From Actinoalloteichus_B caeruleus (GTDB lineage Bacteria; Actinomycetota; Actinomycetes; Mycobacteriales; Pseudonocardiaceae), in assembly GCF_000718005.1 (NCBI RefSeq), contig NZ_JODV01000001.1: a stretch of DNA of 64,000 bases. One strand, 5' to 3'. Position numbers and translations under genes: made by a program. Shown piece after piece: positions 1-7,358 of this stretch. The first letter of the stretch is position 1, and every line of letters starts with the position of its first letter. The notes below the pieces were generated by a model that was given only the letters and a program-made list of their open reading frames with translations, did no database searches and was not told the DNA's origin.

Positions 1-44
1 CTGACCCGCCCCCGCCGTGGTCGTGACCCACTCGGCGTGCTGTC

Positions 45-629
45 ATGGATCCCATGTCGGACAAGCCGTCGAGTGGGTTCCCCCGTGCGGTGGTGGTCGT
101 GGCCATCGCGCTGCCCGTCGCGCTGGGTGTCGGCGCCGCAGGCATCGCGATGTCCTCGCCCCCCGTCGAGGAGGCCACCGACGAGTACGACGGACAGGGC
201 CAGCGCCGGACGGGTCCGCTACCGCTCTCCAGCGTTCCCGCTCCCGACGCCGAGTCGGCCGAATGCGCGGCCCTGCTGGCCGAGCTCCCCGAGGAGACCG
301 TCTCGGCCGGGCAGACCCTGACCGTCCGGGAGCTGATGGATCCCGCCCCGGCCGGCGCGATGGCCTGGGGCAACGCCGACCACGACCCGGTGGTCGTGCG
401 GTGCGGGCTGGGGGCACCGGCCGATCTGGAACCGACCTCCGAGCTGGTGGAGGTCTCGGGTGTCCAGTGGCTGGAGATGCCGGGGGACGGGATGACGACC
501 TGGGCGGCGGTGGACCGGCCGGTGGGGGTGGCCCTCACGGTGCCGGACGACACGGGAAGCGGTCCGATCCAGGACGTCTCCGAGGCCATCTCCGCCGTGC
601 TGGAAGCGGTCGACGTCGAGGTGGGGTGA
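45..629 (+). CDS. DUF3515 family membrane-anchored or secreted protein
   Basis: A 194-residue protein with one hydrophobic N-terminal segment (about residues 14-36, FPRAVVVVAIALPVALG) and no lipobox cysteine, so it is either exported or anchored with its domain outside. The body contains two cysteines (in ESAECAALL and VVRCGLG) and the YDGQ...LPEETVSAGQ region typical of DUF3515. DUF3515 genes lie next to ddl in actinomycetes (Rv2980 beside ddlA in M. tuberculosis); the ddl gene here is 2 kb away. ATG at 45 was taken; an in-frame ATG at 54 is equally possible and neither has a strong ribosome site. The biochemical function of the family is not known to me. Confidence 0.8.
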   Translation: MDPMSDKPSSGFPRAVVVVAIALPVALGVGAAGIAMSSPPVEEATDEYDGQGQRRTGPLPLSSVPAPDAESAECAALLAELPEETVSAGQTLTVRELMDPAPAGAMAWGNADHDPVVVRCGLGAPADLEPTSELVEVSGVQWLEMPGDGMTTWAAVDRPVGVALTVPDDTGSGPIQDVSEAISAVLEAVDVEVG

Positions 630-792
630 CCCCGACCTCGGGTGCGGTCCCCCGGGCGGCGGAGCGCCACCGGTGGCGGGCGGCTTGTCCGGGAGGTCCT
701 CGTCCACCGGCCAGCGCGGTTCGCCGGCTCGTCCCGCGCCGCCACGCGCCGTTCCAACTCCCCCGACCCGCCCGGTGCCAGCCGCACCGTGG

Positions 793-1716
793 TCAGACCC
801 CGGCCAGCCGGGCGAGCACCGGCGCGACCGCCATCGCCGACCGACCGCCCGCCGGGTCGCCGTGCGCGGCGCTCCACAACGCACCCTCCACCGTCCTGGC
901 CAGCGCCCACGCCGCCACCCGGGCGGGATCCAAGCCCAGGACGTCGGCGAGCAGTCGGAACCGGCTGGCCAACACCGACGGCCGGTCACGTGGGTCGTCG
1001 ACCTGCTCGACCAACGGCCAGAGCTCGTAGGCCGGGTCGCCGAGCACCGGCTTGGGGTCGATCGCCAGCCAGGGCCGGCGGCGCGCGGCGAGCAGGTTCC
1101 CGGGATTGAGGTCGCCGTGCAGGAGCACCGCGCGATCCGCGCTGGACGGGAGCTCCCGGAGCAGTTCGACTCCCCGGCGCACCAGCCCGGCGTCCAGGTC
1201 CGCTCCCGGCGTGCCAGCCCTGGCCGCGGTGACCTCGGCCCAGCCCGCGCACACGGCCGCCAGCCCGGGTACCGCCACTCCCCCAACGGGCACCGACCAG
1301 AGCTCAGCGACGACCTCCGCCGCGAGTTCCAGCCGGCGTGCGGGAGGGATCTCCTCCGCCGCGGCGAGGGGAGTGGCGGGACGGACCCGTTCGAGGAGCA
1401 ACGCGTTGTCGTCGCCGGCCACGTCGAGCAGCCGAACGGCCGCCCGGCCCGCCCAACGCCGCAACGCGTCGGGTTCGGCGGAGGCCTCCGGGTGCGGCCA
1501 GGTCACCTTGAGCACCGCCTCGGTGCCGTCCGGGCGGCGGGCGGGCGCTACCCAGGAACTCGTCCCGCCCCGCAGCGGGGCGCCCAGCACCAGGCCCCAC
1601 CGCCTCCGCAGCCGGTCCACCCGATCCGGGAGCCCCGCGAGCCAGGAGTGCCCGGCGGGCAGCCCAGCCAGGTGGGAGAACACCGGCAGGGAGCGGGGAA
1701 AGAGTTCGGGGGCCAC
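793..1716 (-). CDS. APH(6)/hydroxyurea-type small-molecule phosphotransferase
   Basis: A 307-residue kinase of the aminoglycoside/hydroxyurea phosphotransferase family (APH_6_hur). Visible motifs are the lysine strand AVLKVTWPHPEA, the hinge LLLERVRPATPL, the catalytic loop LLHGDLNPGNLL (HxDxxxxN) and the metal-binding AIDPKPVLGDPAYE, all in the order and spacing of the family. The GTG at 1716 is preceded by GGGGAGAGG; the open frame continues upstream to 2187, but that stretch is low-complexity Pro/Arg and lies over a G-run repeat. Relatives are usually chromosomal with unknown natural substrate. A true streptomycin or hydroxyurea resistance role is only inferred from the family. Confidence 0.85.
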   Translation of the reverse strand: MAPELFPRSLPVFSHLAGLPAGHSWLAGLPDRVDRLRRRWGLVLGAPLRGGTSSWVAPARRPDGTEAVLKVTWPHPEASAEPDALRRWAGRAAVRLLDVAGDDNALLLERVRPATPLAAAEEIPPARRLELAAEVVAELWSVPVGGVAVPGLAAVCAGWAEVTAARAGTPGADLDAGLVRRGVELLRELPSSADRAVLLHGDLNPGNLLAARRRPWLAIDPKPVLGDPAYELWPLVEQVDDPRDRPSVLASRFRLLADVLGLDPARVAAWALARTVEGALWSAAHGDPAGGRSAMAVAPVLARLAGV

Positions 1717-2246
1717 GGGACACCAACCTCTCCCCGCCAGGGTCGGATGCCGGCGGGCTGTGGAGCACCGGCGAATGGGACGGGCTCGGGCTCGCCGGGA
1801 TGCCACCACCGGACCCGGGTCGGCAGGAGGCCACCGCGCCACGGTCCCCACCGCCCGGGACGGTACCTCGGCTGGCAGAGGACGGGACCCGGTCCCCGGC
1901 CAGCACGCGGACGCGGGTGGGTGGGTGGGTGGGTGGGGCGGCACCGTCCCGACCCGGGTGAGGCGATGTCCCCGGAACGAGCAGCGCCGGGCGGCCCCAC
2001 GTCCGCGGGGGCGGGTTCGGCCGAGGGTGGTGGCCCCGGTCCCGAGGCCCGGTGCCCCGGACACGGCGCACCGACCGTCGAGCACGTCCCGGTACCACGA
2101 GCCGCCAGGGACCGACGGCGGGCGCGCCCCTCGCCGGCTCGCCCCGACCGAGTGAGGACACGGTTCGGGAAGGGCGCGAGCGGGCACTTCTCATCACAGG
2201 ACGGGGTGCCACGGTCATCTCGCCCCGGTGGTGTGAGGAGGCGGGT
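1717..2246. other. 530-bp intergenic region between divergent genes
   Basis: Separates the minus-strand phosphotransferase from the plus-strand STAS gene. No convincing gene is present: translations in all frames are Pro/Arg/Gly biased and without family features. Its one clear structure is the GGGT repeat at 1915-1938. Confidence 0.6.
1915..1938 (+). repeat. Perfect GGGT repeat, potential G-quadruplex
   Basis: Six runs of three or four G separated by single T residues, (GGGT)5 then GGGG. One-base loops make this the most stable class of parallel intramolecular quadruplex. It lies about 200 bp upstream of the phosphotransferase start and 309 bp upstream of the STAS start. On the plus strand the G-rich strand would be the non-template strand for the STAS gene. 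Confidence 0.8.
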
Positions 2247-2645
2247 ATGACGACGCGGCCGATGGTGGACGAGGCGGACGGGGACACCTGGGATCTGCGG
2301 CTCCGCCACGGACTTCGGTACGGCTGGGTCGTCGTCGAGGTCGTCGGCGAGCTCGACACGACCAATGCCGAGATGTTCTGGGGATTCCTCGCCGACTGCC
2401 TGCGGACCGGGGCGACCCGCATGGTGGTCGACCTGGGCAACGTCGACTTCGTGGGCCGGGCGGGCGTGTACGCCCTCGTGTCCACCTACCAACGGCTCCG
2501 GCGGCGCGGCGGGGAGCTGAACGTCATCTCCGACGACGCCAACACCCTGCGCCGCTTCCACCAGGCGGGGCTCGGCACCCTGATCACGGTGTTGCCGAGC
2601 GTGCCGTGGCCGTCCGACGCGCCCGCCGGCCCACCCTCACCGTAG
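2247..2645 (+). CDS. STAS-domain protein (anti-sigma factor antagonist fold, degenerate phospho-site)
   Basis: A 132-residue single STAS domain: VVVEVVGELDTTNAEMFWGF forms the first strand-helix, and MVVDLGNVDFVGRAGVYAL the central strand and following helix. SpoIIAA/RsbV-type antagonists carry DSSG at the helix start, where the first serine is phosphorylated by the anti-sigma kinase; here the aligned residues are GRAG, so the phospho-acceptor is missing. It may be a constitutive antagonist or a non-switching STAS protein. GAGGAG at 2235-2240 fixes the ATG at 2247. The 3' end overlaps the convergent ddl gene by 9 bp. No anti-sigma partner is nearby. Confidence 0.82.
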   Translation: MTTRPMVDEADGDTWDLRLRHGLRYGWVVVEVVGELDTTNAEMFWGFLADCLRTGATRMVVDLGNVDFVGRAGVYALVSTYQRLRRRGGELNVISDDANTLRRFHQAGLGTLITVLPSVPWPSDAPAGPPSP

Positions 2646-3731
2646 GCCGGTCCCCCTGGCCAGGGCGGTGTCCACGAGGATGTTGGTGAGCGTGCCGATG
2701 TCGATGCCGGTGTGCTGCCACATCTTCGGGTACATCGAGATCGGCGTGAAACCGGGCATGGTGTTGAGCTCGTTGACGATCAGCTCGCCCTCGTCGCTGA
2801 CGAAGAAGTCGACACGGGCCAGTCCCTGGCAGTCCAGGGCGGTGAACGCCGTCACCGCCTGGTCCCGAAGCCGTTCGACGACCGCGTCGTCGAGCTTGGC
2901 GGGGATGTCGAACTCGCACACGTCGTCGAGGTACTTCGCCTCGAAGTCGTACCAGTCGACACCCTCGGCCACCATCCGGATCTCGGCCGGCAGCGAGGCA
3001 CGGACCTCCCCGTCGGGGAACTCCAGCACCCCGCACTCGACCTCACGGCCCCGGACCGCGGCCTCGATGATGACCTTCGGGTCGGTGCGCCGGGCCTCCG
3101 CGATGGCCTCGTCCAACGCGGACCAGTCGGTGACCCGCGAGATGCCCAGCGACGAACCGGCCCTGGCGGGCTTCACGAAGACGGGGAGACCGAGGTCCGC
3201 CCGCTGGTCCTCGGTCAGCGTCGCCTGGTCGCGGCGGAGCACGACGTACCGCCCGACCGACAGCCCGGCAGCCGCCAGCAGCTTCTTGGTGAACTCCTTG
3301 TCCATCGCGGCGGCGCTGGCGAAGACACCCGGTCCGACGTAGGGGACCCCGGCCATCTCCAGCAGCCCCTGGATGGTCCCGTCCTCGCCGTAGGCGCCGT
3401 GCAGCACGGGGAACACCACGTCCACCCCGGAGAGCAGCTCCCCCTCGCGCCCCGGGTCGAGTCGGACGAGGTCACCACCGGCTCCTCCAGGCAGGACCAG
3501 GGACGCGCTGGTCCCGTCCACCTCGGGCAGCGCCCGGTCCCGGATCGCCAGCTGCTCCGGATCGTCCCCACCCAGCACCCAGCCACCCTCGCGGGTGATG
3601 CCGACGGGGACGACCTCGAAGCGTTCCCGGTCCAGGTGCGCGAGCACGCTGCCCGCCGACACGCAGGAGATGGCGTGCTCGTTGCTCTGGCCGCCGAAGA
3701 CGACCGCGACCCGGATCTTGCGCTGCGTCAT
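2637..3731 (-). CDS. ddl: D-alanine--D-alanine ligase
   Basis: ATP-grasp ligase of 364 residues that joins two D-alanines for peptidoglycan precursor synthesis in the cytoplasm. Motifs include VVFGGQSNEHAIS at the N terminus, the LHGAYGEDGTIQGLLE and VGPGVFASAAAMDK regions, the YDFEAKY loop (Tyr, as in D-Ala-D-Ala rather than D-lactate ligases) and the Mg-binding RVDFFVSDEGELIVNELNT. A TAGGGT -10 element (3740-3745) lies 8 bases before the ATG, so the mRNA is probably leaderless. In M. tuberculosis the orthologue ddlA sits in the same syntenic block. Confidence 0.97.
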   Translation of the reverse strand: MTQRKIRVAVVFGGQSNEHAISCVSAGSVLAHLDRERFEVVPVGITREGGWVLGGDDPEQLAIRDRALPEVDGTSASLVLPGGAGGDLVRLDPGREGELLSGVDVVFPVLHGAYGEDGTIQGLLEMAGVPYVGPGVFASAAAMDKEFTKKLLAAAGLSVGRYVVLRRDQATLTEDQRADLGLPVFVKPARAGSSLGISRVTDWSALDEAIAEARRTDPKVIIEAAVRGREVECGVLEFPDGEVRASLPAEIRMVAEGVDWYDFEAKYLDDVCEFDIPAKLDDAVVERLRDQAVTAFTALDCQGLARVDFFVSDEGELIVNELNTMPGFTPISMYPKMWQHTGIDIGTLTNILVDTALARGTGLR

Positions 3732-3789
3732 GGCTCTGGACCCTACCGGCCGGTCGCTCCACCCACTCGGCGCAATCCGGTATTCCGCG

Positions 3790-5190
3790 TCACCACGCCC
3801 TGGCGACGAGGTGGGTCAGAACGGGGATGGCCGAGGCCAGTTCCCGGGGGGAGCAGGCCGCGTATCCGAGGGCGATTCCGTAGTGCCCGGCGGGGCCCTG
3901 GTGGTGCCGGCCGAGCCCGTCCAGGGCGAGGCCCGCGCGCCGCGCCGAACCGATCACCCGTTGTTCCTCGGCGGCCGAGGGCAGCGGGAGCACGAGGTGG
4001 GCACCCGCCTCGTCCCCGAGCACCGGAAGGCCGGCCGAGGTGAACGCCTCCACGAGAGCGCCGCGGCGGCGGGCGAACTCCCGCCGCGTGCGGCGCAGGT
4101 GCCGGCCCAGGTCTCCGTGCCTGGCGAGCTCGACCAGCACCCGTTGGCCCGCCGCGGCGGGGCCCACGCCCGACCGGTCGCGCGCGTCCAGCACCGCCCG
4201 GCGCACCGATCCGGGGGCCACCATCCACCCCACCCCCAGCGTCGGCGTGAGGATCTTGCTGGTGGTGCCGAGGTGGACGACGTGTTCCGGGGCGAGCGCG
4301 GCCAACAGGGGCAGCGGCGCGACGTCGTAGCGCAGCTCGCCGTCGTAGTCGTCCTCGATGACCAGGAAACCGTCGTGCCGCGCCCGTTCGACCAGGGCGA
4401 CCCGGCGCGCGGCCGGGAGCCGCCCCCCGAGCGGGTACTGGTGTGCCGGCGAGCAGTACACGGCCCGCACGCCGGCGGGGACGCGGTCGACGAGCAGGCC
4501 GTCCCCGTCGACCGGCGCGGGCACGACGCGCAGACCCGCCGCGAGGAGCGCGCTGACCGCCCGCTGGTACCCGGGCTCCTCGACGGCGACGACGTCCCCG
4601 GGCCGCAGGACGGCGCGGACGGTCTCGACCAGGCCGGCGGTCGTTCCCGCGGTCGCGATCACCGGGCTGTCGACCTCGTGAGCCCTCGGGACCGCCAGGC
4701 CCCGGTGCCGCAGCAGGTGTTCGGCGACGGCGGCCCGGTACTCGGGCAGCCCGGCCCGCCGGGGCCTGGTCATCGGCGGGACCTCCGCCGCCGCGCGCCA
4801 GGCCCGCCGCCACGCGGCCCGGTCGATGCCCTCCGACCACGGGGCTCCCGGGGTGAGGTCGACCAGCTCCCCCACTTCCGGCTCGGCGGCGTCCACGGTG
4901 GTCTCCTGGGCCGCGCCGCTCGGGGGGCTGGTGGTGACGTAGGTGCCCGAACCGTGCCGCCCGGTCAGCCAGCCCTCGGCGTGCAACTGTTCGTAGGCGG
5001 CCGTGGTCACCGTCCGGCTCACCCCGAGGTGGGCGGCCAGCCTCCTGGTCGCCGGCAACCGGTCCCCGGCCCGCAACAGGCCGTCCACCGCGGCCGCCCG
5101 GAGCGCGTCGGCCAGCTGCACCGCCAGCGGCGTTCCCGCCCCTCGGTCGAGGCTCACCGGGATCTCGGTCGCGGGTTCACCACGCGTCAT
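3790..5190 (-). CDS. MocR/PdxR-type GntR-family regulator with aminotransferase domain
   Basis: 466 residues. The N-terminal GntR winged helix (about residues 15-80, with LPATRRLAAHLGVSRTVTTAAYEQL and GWLTGRHGSGTYV) is followed by a fold-type I aminotransferase-like domain, with GTTSKILTPTLGVGW holding the PLP lysine and YCSPAHQYPLGG upstream. Such proteins sense PLP or an aldimine and usually control a divergent gene. The divergent neighbour is a pyridoxamine-phosphate-oxidase-fold protein, and the 74-bp gap contains a direct repeat. ATG at 5190 was chosen because the frame upstream of it enters the divergent promoter. Confidence 0.92.
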   Translation of the reverse strand: MTRGEPATEIPVSLDRGAGTPLAVQLADALRAAAVDGLLRAGDRLPATRRLAAHLGVSRTVTTAAYEQLHAEGWLTGRHGSGTYVTTSPPSGAAQETTVDAAEPEVGELVDLTPGAPWSEGIDRAAWRRAWRAAAEVPPMTRPRRAGLPEYRAAVAEHLLRHRGLAVPRAHEVDSPVIATAGTTAGLVETVRAVLRPGDVVAVEEPGYQRAVSALLAAGLRVVPAPVDGDGLLVDRVPAGVRAVYCSPAHQYPLGGRLPAARRVALVERARHDGFLVIEDDYDGELRYDVAPLPLLAALAPEHVVHLGTTSKILTPTLGVGWMVAPGSVRRAVLDARDRSGVGPAAAGQRVLVELARHGDLGRHLRRTRREFARRRGALVEAFTSAGLPVLGDEAGAHLVLPLPSAAEEQRVIGSARRAGLALDGLGRHHQGPAGHYGIALGYAACSPRELASAIPVLTHLVARAW

Positions 5191-5197
5191 CGACGAA

Positions 5198-5237
5198 GTG
5201 GCCTTTCCAAATCGCTGTTCTGTGGCCCTTCCAGAAT
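5198..5237. promoter_or_regulatory. Direct-repeat operator candidate for the MocR regulator
   Basis: Two copies of GTGGCCYTTCCA-rAAT occur in the same orientation at 5198-5212 and 5222-5237, 24 bp apart, in the gap between the divergent MocR and oxidase genes. MocR dimers are known to bind direct repeats, and PdxR sites in other Gram-positives contain AGTGG-like half-sites, so this is the probable operator. Binding itself is inferred. Confidence 0.55.
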
Positions 5238-5264
5238 GCCATTCGGGGTCAGCACACTCGTGCC

Positions 5265-5936
5265 ATGACCACACAGCCGCTGTCCCCCACCCCCCGCAGC
5301 ACCGTACGACGCGGCCGGCGGCGGTCCGTCACCGACCGCGAGACCCTGTACTCGATCCTGGACGCCGGCCTGGTCTGCCAGCTCTCACTCGTCCTCGACG
5401 GGAGCCCGGTGGTGCTCCCGACCTGTTACGGACGGGTGGGGGACACCCTCTACCTGCACGGATCCACGGGCGCGGCGAGCCTGCGCGCCCTGGCGGAGGG
5501 CGCGCGGGCCTGCGTCGCGGTCACCCTGCTCGACGGCGTGGTGTACGCGCGTTCGGTGTTCCACCACTCCGTGAACTACCGGTCGGCCGTCATCCACGGC
5601 ACGCCCACGCTGGTGGACGACCCGGTCACGAAGCTGGCGGGGTTGCGCGCGGTGACCGAGCGGCTGGCTCCGGGCTCGTGGGACCACGCCAGACCTCCCA
5701 CGCAACGGGAACTGGCCGCGACGGCGGTCCTCGCGCTGGATCTGGCGGAGGCGGCGGTCAAGGTCCGGGCCGCTCCTCCCGGCGACGACGAGGAGGACGT
5801 CGCGGACGGCACCCGGTGGGCCGGGGTGCTGCCCCTGGACCAGCGGTGGGGCGAGCCCGAGCCCTGTCCGCTGCTCCCCGGGGACAGCGATGTGCCCGAC
5901 CACGTCCGGCGGCGAGCCGGCCAGGCCCTGGGCTGA
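5265..5936 (+). CDS. Pyridoxamine 5'-phosphate oxidase-fold FMN protein
   Basis: A 223-residue split-barrel flavoprotein of the Pyridox_ox_2 type. TLYSILDAGLVCQLSLVLDG, VVLPTCYGRVGDTLYLHGST and VYARSVFHHSVNYRSAVIHG match the FMN-binding barrel. Members reduce or oxidise small substrates with FMN or F420; the exact substrate is unknown. It is divergent from a MocR/PdxR-type regulator, a pairing often seen with vitamin B6 or amine metabolism, and is probably its target. ATG at 5265 lies directly after the putative operator repeats. Confidence 0.85.
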   Translation: MTTQPLSPTPRSTVRRGRRRSVTDRETLYSILDAGLVCQLSLVLDGSPVVLPTCYGRVGDTLYLHGSTGAASLRALAEGARACVAVTLLDGVVYARSVFHHSVNYRSAVIHGTPTLVDDPVTKLAGLRAVTERLAPGSWDHARPPTQRELAATAVLALDLAEAAVKVRAAPPGDDEEDVADGTRWAGVLPLDQRWGEPEPCPLLPGDSDVPDHVRRRAGQALG

Positions 5937-6122
5937 GGGCCGCGTCACGGCGGGCACGGGGGAACGGAACGCCACCACCAGCCCGGACCCCTCCCTCGGG
6001 CGTCCGCTCCTCCCCCCACGGCGGGTCCCGCCCGCCGCCGAGGGGCCGGGCGGCCGTTCCCACCCCGGGCCGCCCGGGTCCCGGTGGTCAGGCGGGCGGC
6101 GCCGGGCGGTGGTGGCGGGTGC

Positions 6123-6608
6123 TCACCAGTTCCGCCGACCGGTCGGGACGAGCCCCGCGACCGGGTCGAGGCGGTACTCCGACATCGGCTGCCGGGCCCG
6201 CCGGTAGACGTGCACCGACACCGCGGGGTCCGGTCCCTCGTTGACGACCTGGTGCACGTAGTGCGGACCGAACACCCGGGACTGGCCGGCGACCAGCGGG
6301 GAGATCACCTCCAGGTGGTTGTCACCCGGCTGTTCCCGGACCACCCGTTCGGTGAGGACACCGTTGACCACGGTGAACGCGCCGACCGCGCCCCCGTGGT
6401 CGTGCAGCTCGGTCCGCTGCCCCGGGAGCCAGGACAGCAGCCAGATCTCCTGGTCGTCGGTGCGTTCCAGCAGGTCCGACCAGCGGCGTTCCGGGTCGTA
6501 GCGCAGGCGGTGCGCCCAGTGCGCGCGGTTGGCGACGGTCTCGAGTGCGACGCGGACGGGGTGCGCGGCCGACCGCTGTGCGGGCGGCGCGATGGTGTTT
6601 GCAGGCAC
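6123..6608 (-). CDS. Cysteine dioxygenase (cupin)
   Basis: About 161 residues of the type I cysteine dioxygenase family, which oxidises cysteine to cysteine sulfinate with non-haem iron and O2. The iron ligands are visible: HDHGGAVGAFTVVNG supplies two histidines and FGPHYVHQVVNEG the third, with the WLPGQRTELHDH lead-in typical of bacterial CDO. GTG at 6608 was chosen; a TTG three codons earlier (6617) is closer to the upstream AGAGGAC and is possible. It follows a cystathionine gamma-lyase-like gene on the same strand and is preceded, 97 bp upstream, by a short sulfur-type leader ORF, so cysteine-responsive control is likely. Confidence 0.9.
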   Translation of the reverse strand: MPANTIAPPAQRSAAHPVRVALETVANRAHWAHRLRYDPERRWSDLLERTDDQEIWLLSWLPGQRTELHDHGGAVGAFTVVNGVLTERVVREQPGDNHLEVISPLVAGQSRVFGPHYVHQVVNEGPDPAVSVHVYRRARQPMSEYRLDPVAGLVPTGRRNW

Positions 6609-6705
6609 GGCGAACAACAGAAGTCCTCTGCTCGGTAGGGAAGTCTCATCCCCGGTGGCCCCGGGGGCGGGCGAAACGGTCCGGCCCTGCGCCGGCGGAC
6701 GAACG

Positions 6706-6786
6706 TCAGCCCTGACGACACAGCGCGCTGGCGGCACGGCCGAGGTCAAGGGGACCTCTCCGCTCACGACCACCGCGCTGGTGCAT
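6706..6786 (-). CDS. Leader peptide upstream of cysteine dioxygenase
   Basis: A 26-codon ORF with a near-perfect ribosome site (GAGGAGGAAC directly before ATG at 6786), ending 97 bp before the dioxygenase start. Its C-terminal half, PLDLGRAASALCRQG, matches the pattern DL-x-R-x-x-SA-x-C-R that I know from short putative leader peptides placed before cysteine, sulfate and thiosulfate genes in Streptomyces and relatives. The single cysteine codon sits near the end, where a ribosome short of Cys-tRNA would stall. Downstream, the RNA contains self-complementary G/C blocks (about 6641-6700) before the CDO start region. Function is inferred from sequence pattern and position. Confidence 0.75.
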   Translation of the reverse strand: MHQRGGRERRGPLDLGRAASALCRQG

Positions 6787-6883
6787 GTTCCTCCTCGGAT
6801 GCGGCCCGAAGCCCCGTCGACCGCACGGGGGCGGGGTCCTGGTGACGCCGTCCGTGACCGGGCGGGCTCCTGGGCCGTGACTA

Positions 6884-6932
6884 AGAAAACCAAGACCGGG
6901 GTTGGGCGTCAACCTGGCACACGCCAACCTGG
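6884..6932 (-). promoter_or_regulatory. Promoter and direct repeats for the leader-CDO transcript
   Basis: Reading the minus strand, TTGACG (6912-6907), a 17-bp spacer and TTTTCT (6889-6884) form a promoter about 100 bp upstream of the leader ATG. The -35 is embedded in an 11-bp near-identical direct repeat, CCAGGTTGRCG, at 6932-6922 and 6917-6907 (15-bp period), a possible activator or repressor site. The area is clearly richer in A/T than its surroundings. Confidence 0.45.
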
Positions 6933-7358
6933 TCAAGAATCCTCCACTTTGGTGACTAAACCTCGAACGGGCGAGAAACTGATCACCGGGAGTATCGGTG
7001 GCCGACGCGGGTGACCCGCCCGCTCGGCCCCCCGGGATCGCACCGCCGGCCACCCGGCGGGCACGCCCGTCGTCGCTGGTGGAACCACCGCACAGCCTGT
7101 CCCCGCACCTCTCGCGCGTCCGCCCTGTCACTCGCGCGGTCATACCCGTCGAGGACCGAGCCCAAACCACCCCGAGGCCAGGAAGATCACCCTTCCGGCA
7201 GCGGCACGCGCGAACCGGCCTCCCGCCAGGTGGGACAGGACGGCCGCCACCGCTGCCGGCGGGTCGTGGGCGCACCCGGGGCACCCTGCGCCTCGGCCCC
7301 ACCACCAGCGCCCCGGATCCCCTTGGCAGGCCGGGTCGGACCCGGGCCCGCCGGGCGG
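6933..7358. other. Intergenic region without a recognised gene
   Basis: Lies between the CDO promoter and the stop of the cystathionine gamma-lyase-like gene. Translations are Pro/Arg-rich and without similarity to known families. Nothing beyond upstream promoter DNA is supported. Confidence 0.5.

Noticed and set aside
793..1716. An acquired streptomycin-resistance gene
   Set aside because: The family match is good, but composition and context are chromosomal and resistance cannot be inferred from sequence alone.
1717..2187. An N-terminal extension of the phosphotransferase
   Set aside because: Upstream translation is low-complexity and runs over the GGGT repeat; the GTG at 1716 has a clear ribosome site and matches family length.
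6305..6649. A frame starting MRLPYRAEDFCCSPCLQ just upstream of CDO, suggestive of a cysteine-rich leader
   Set aside because: No ribosome site, and the frame does not stop near the CDO start but continues far into the gene. The ORF at 6706-6786 has a strong ribosome site and the known pattern.
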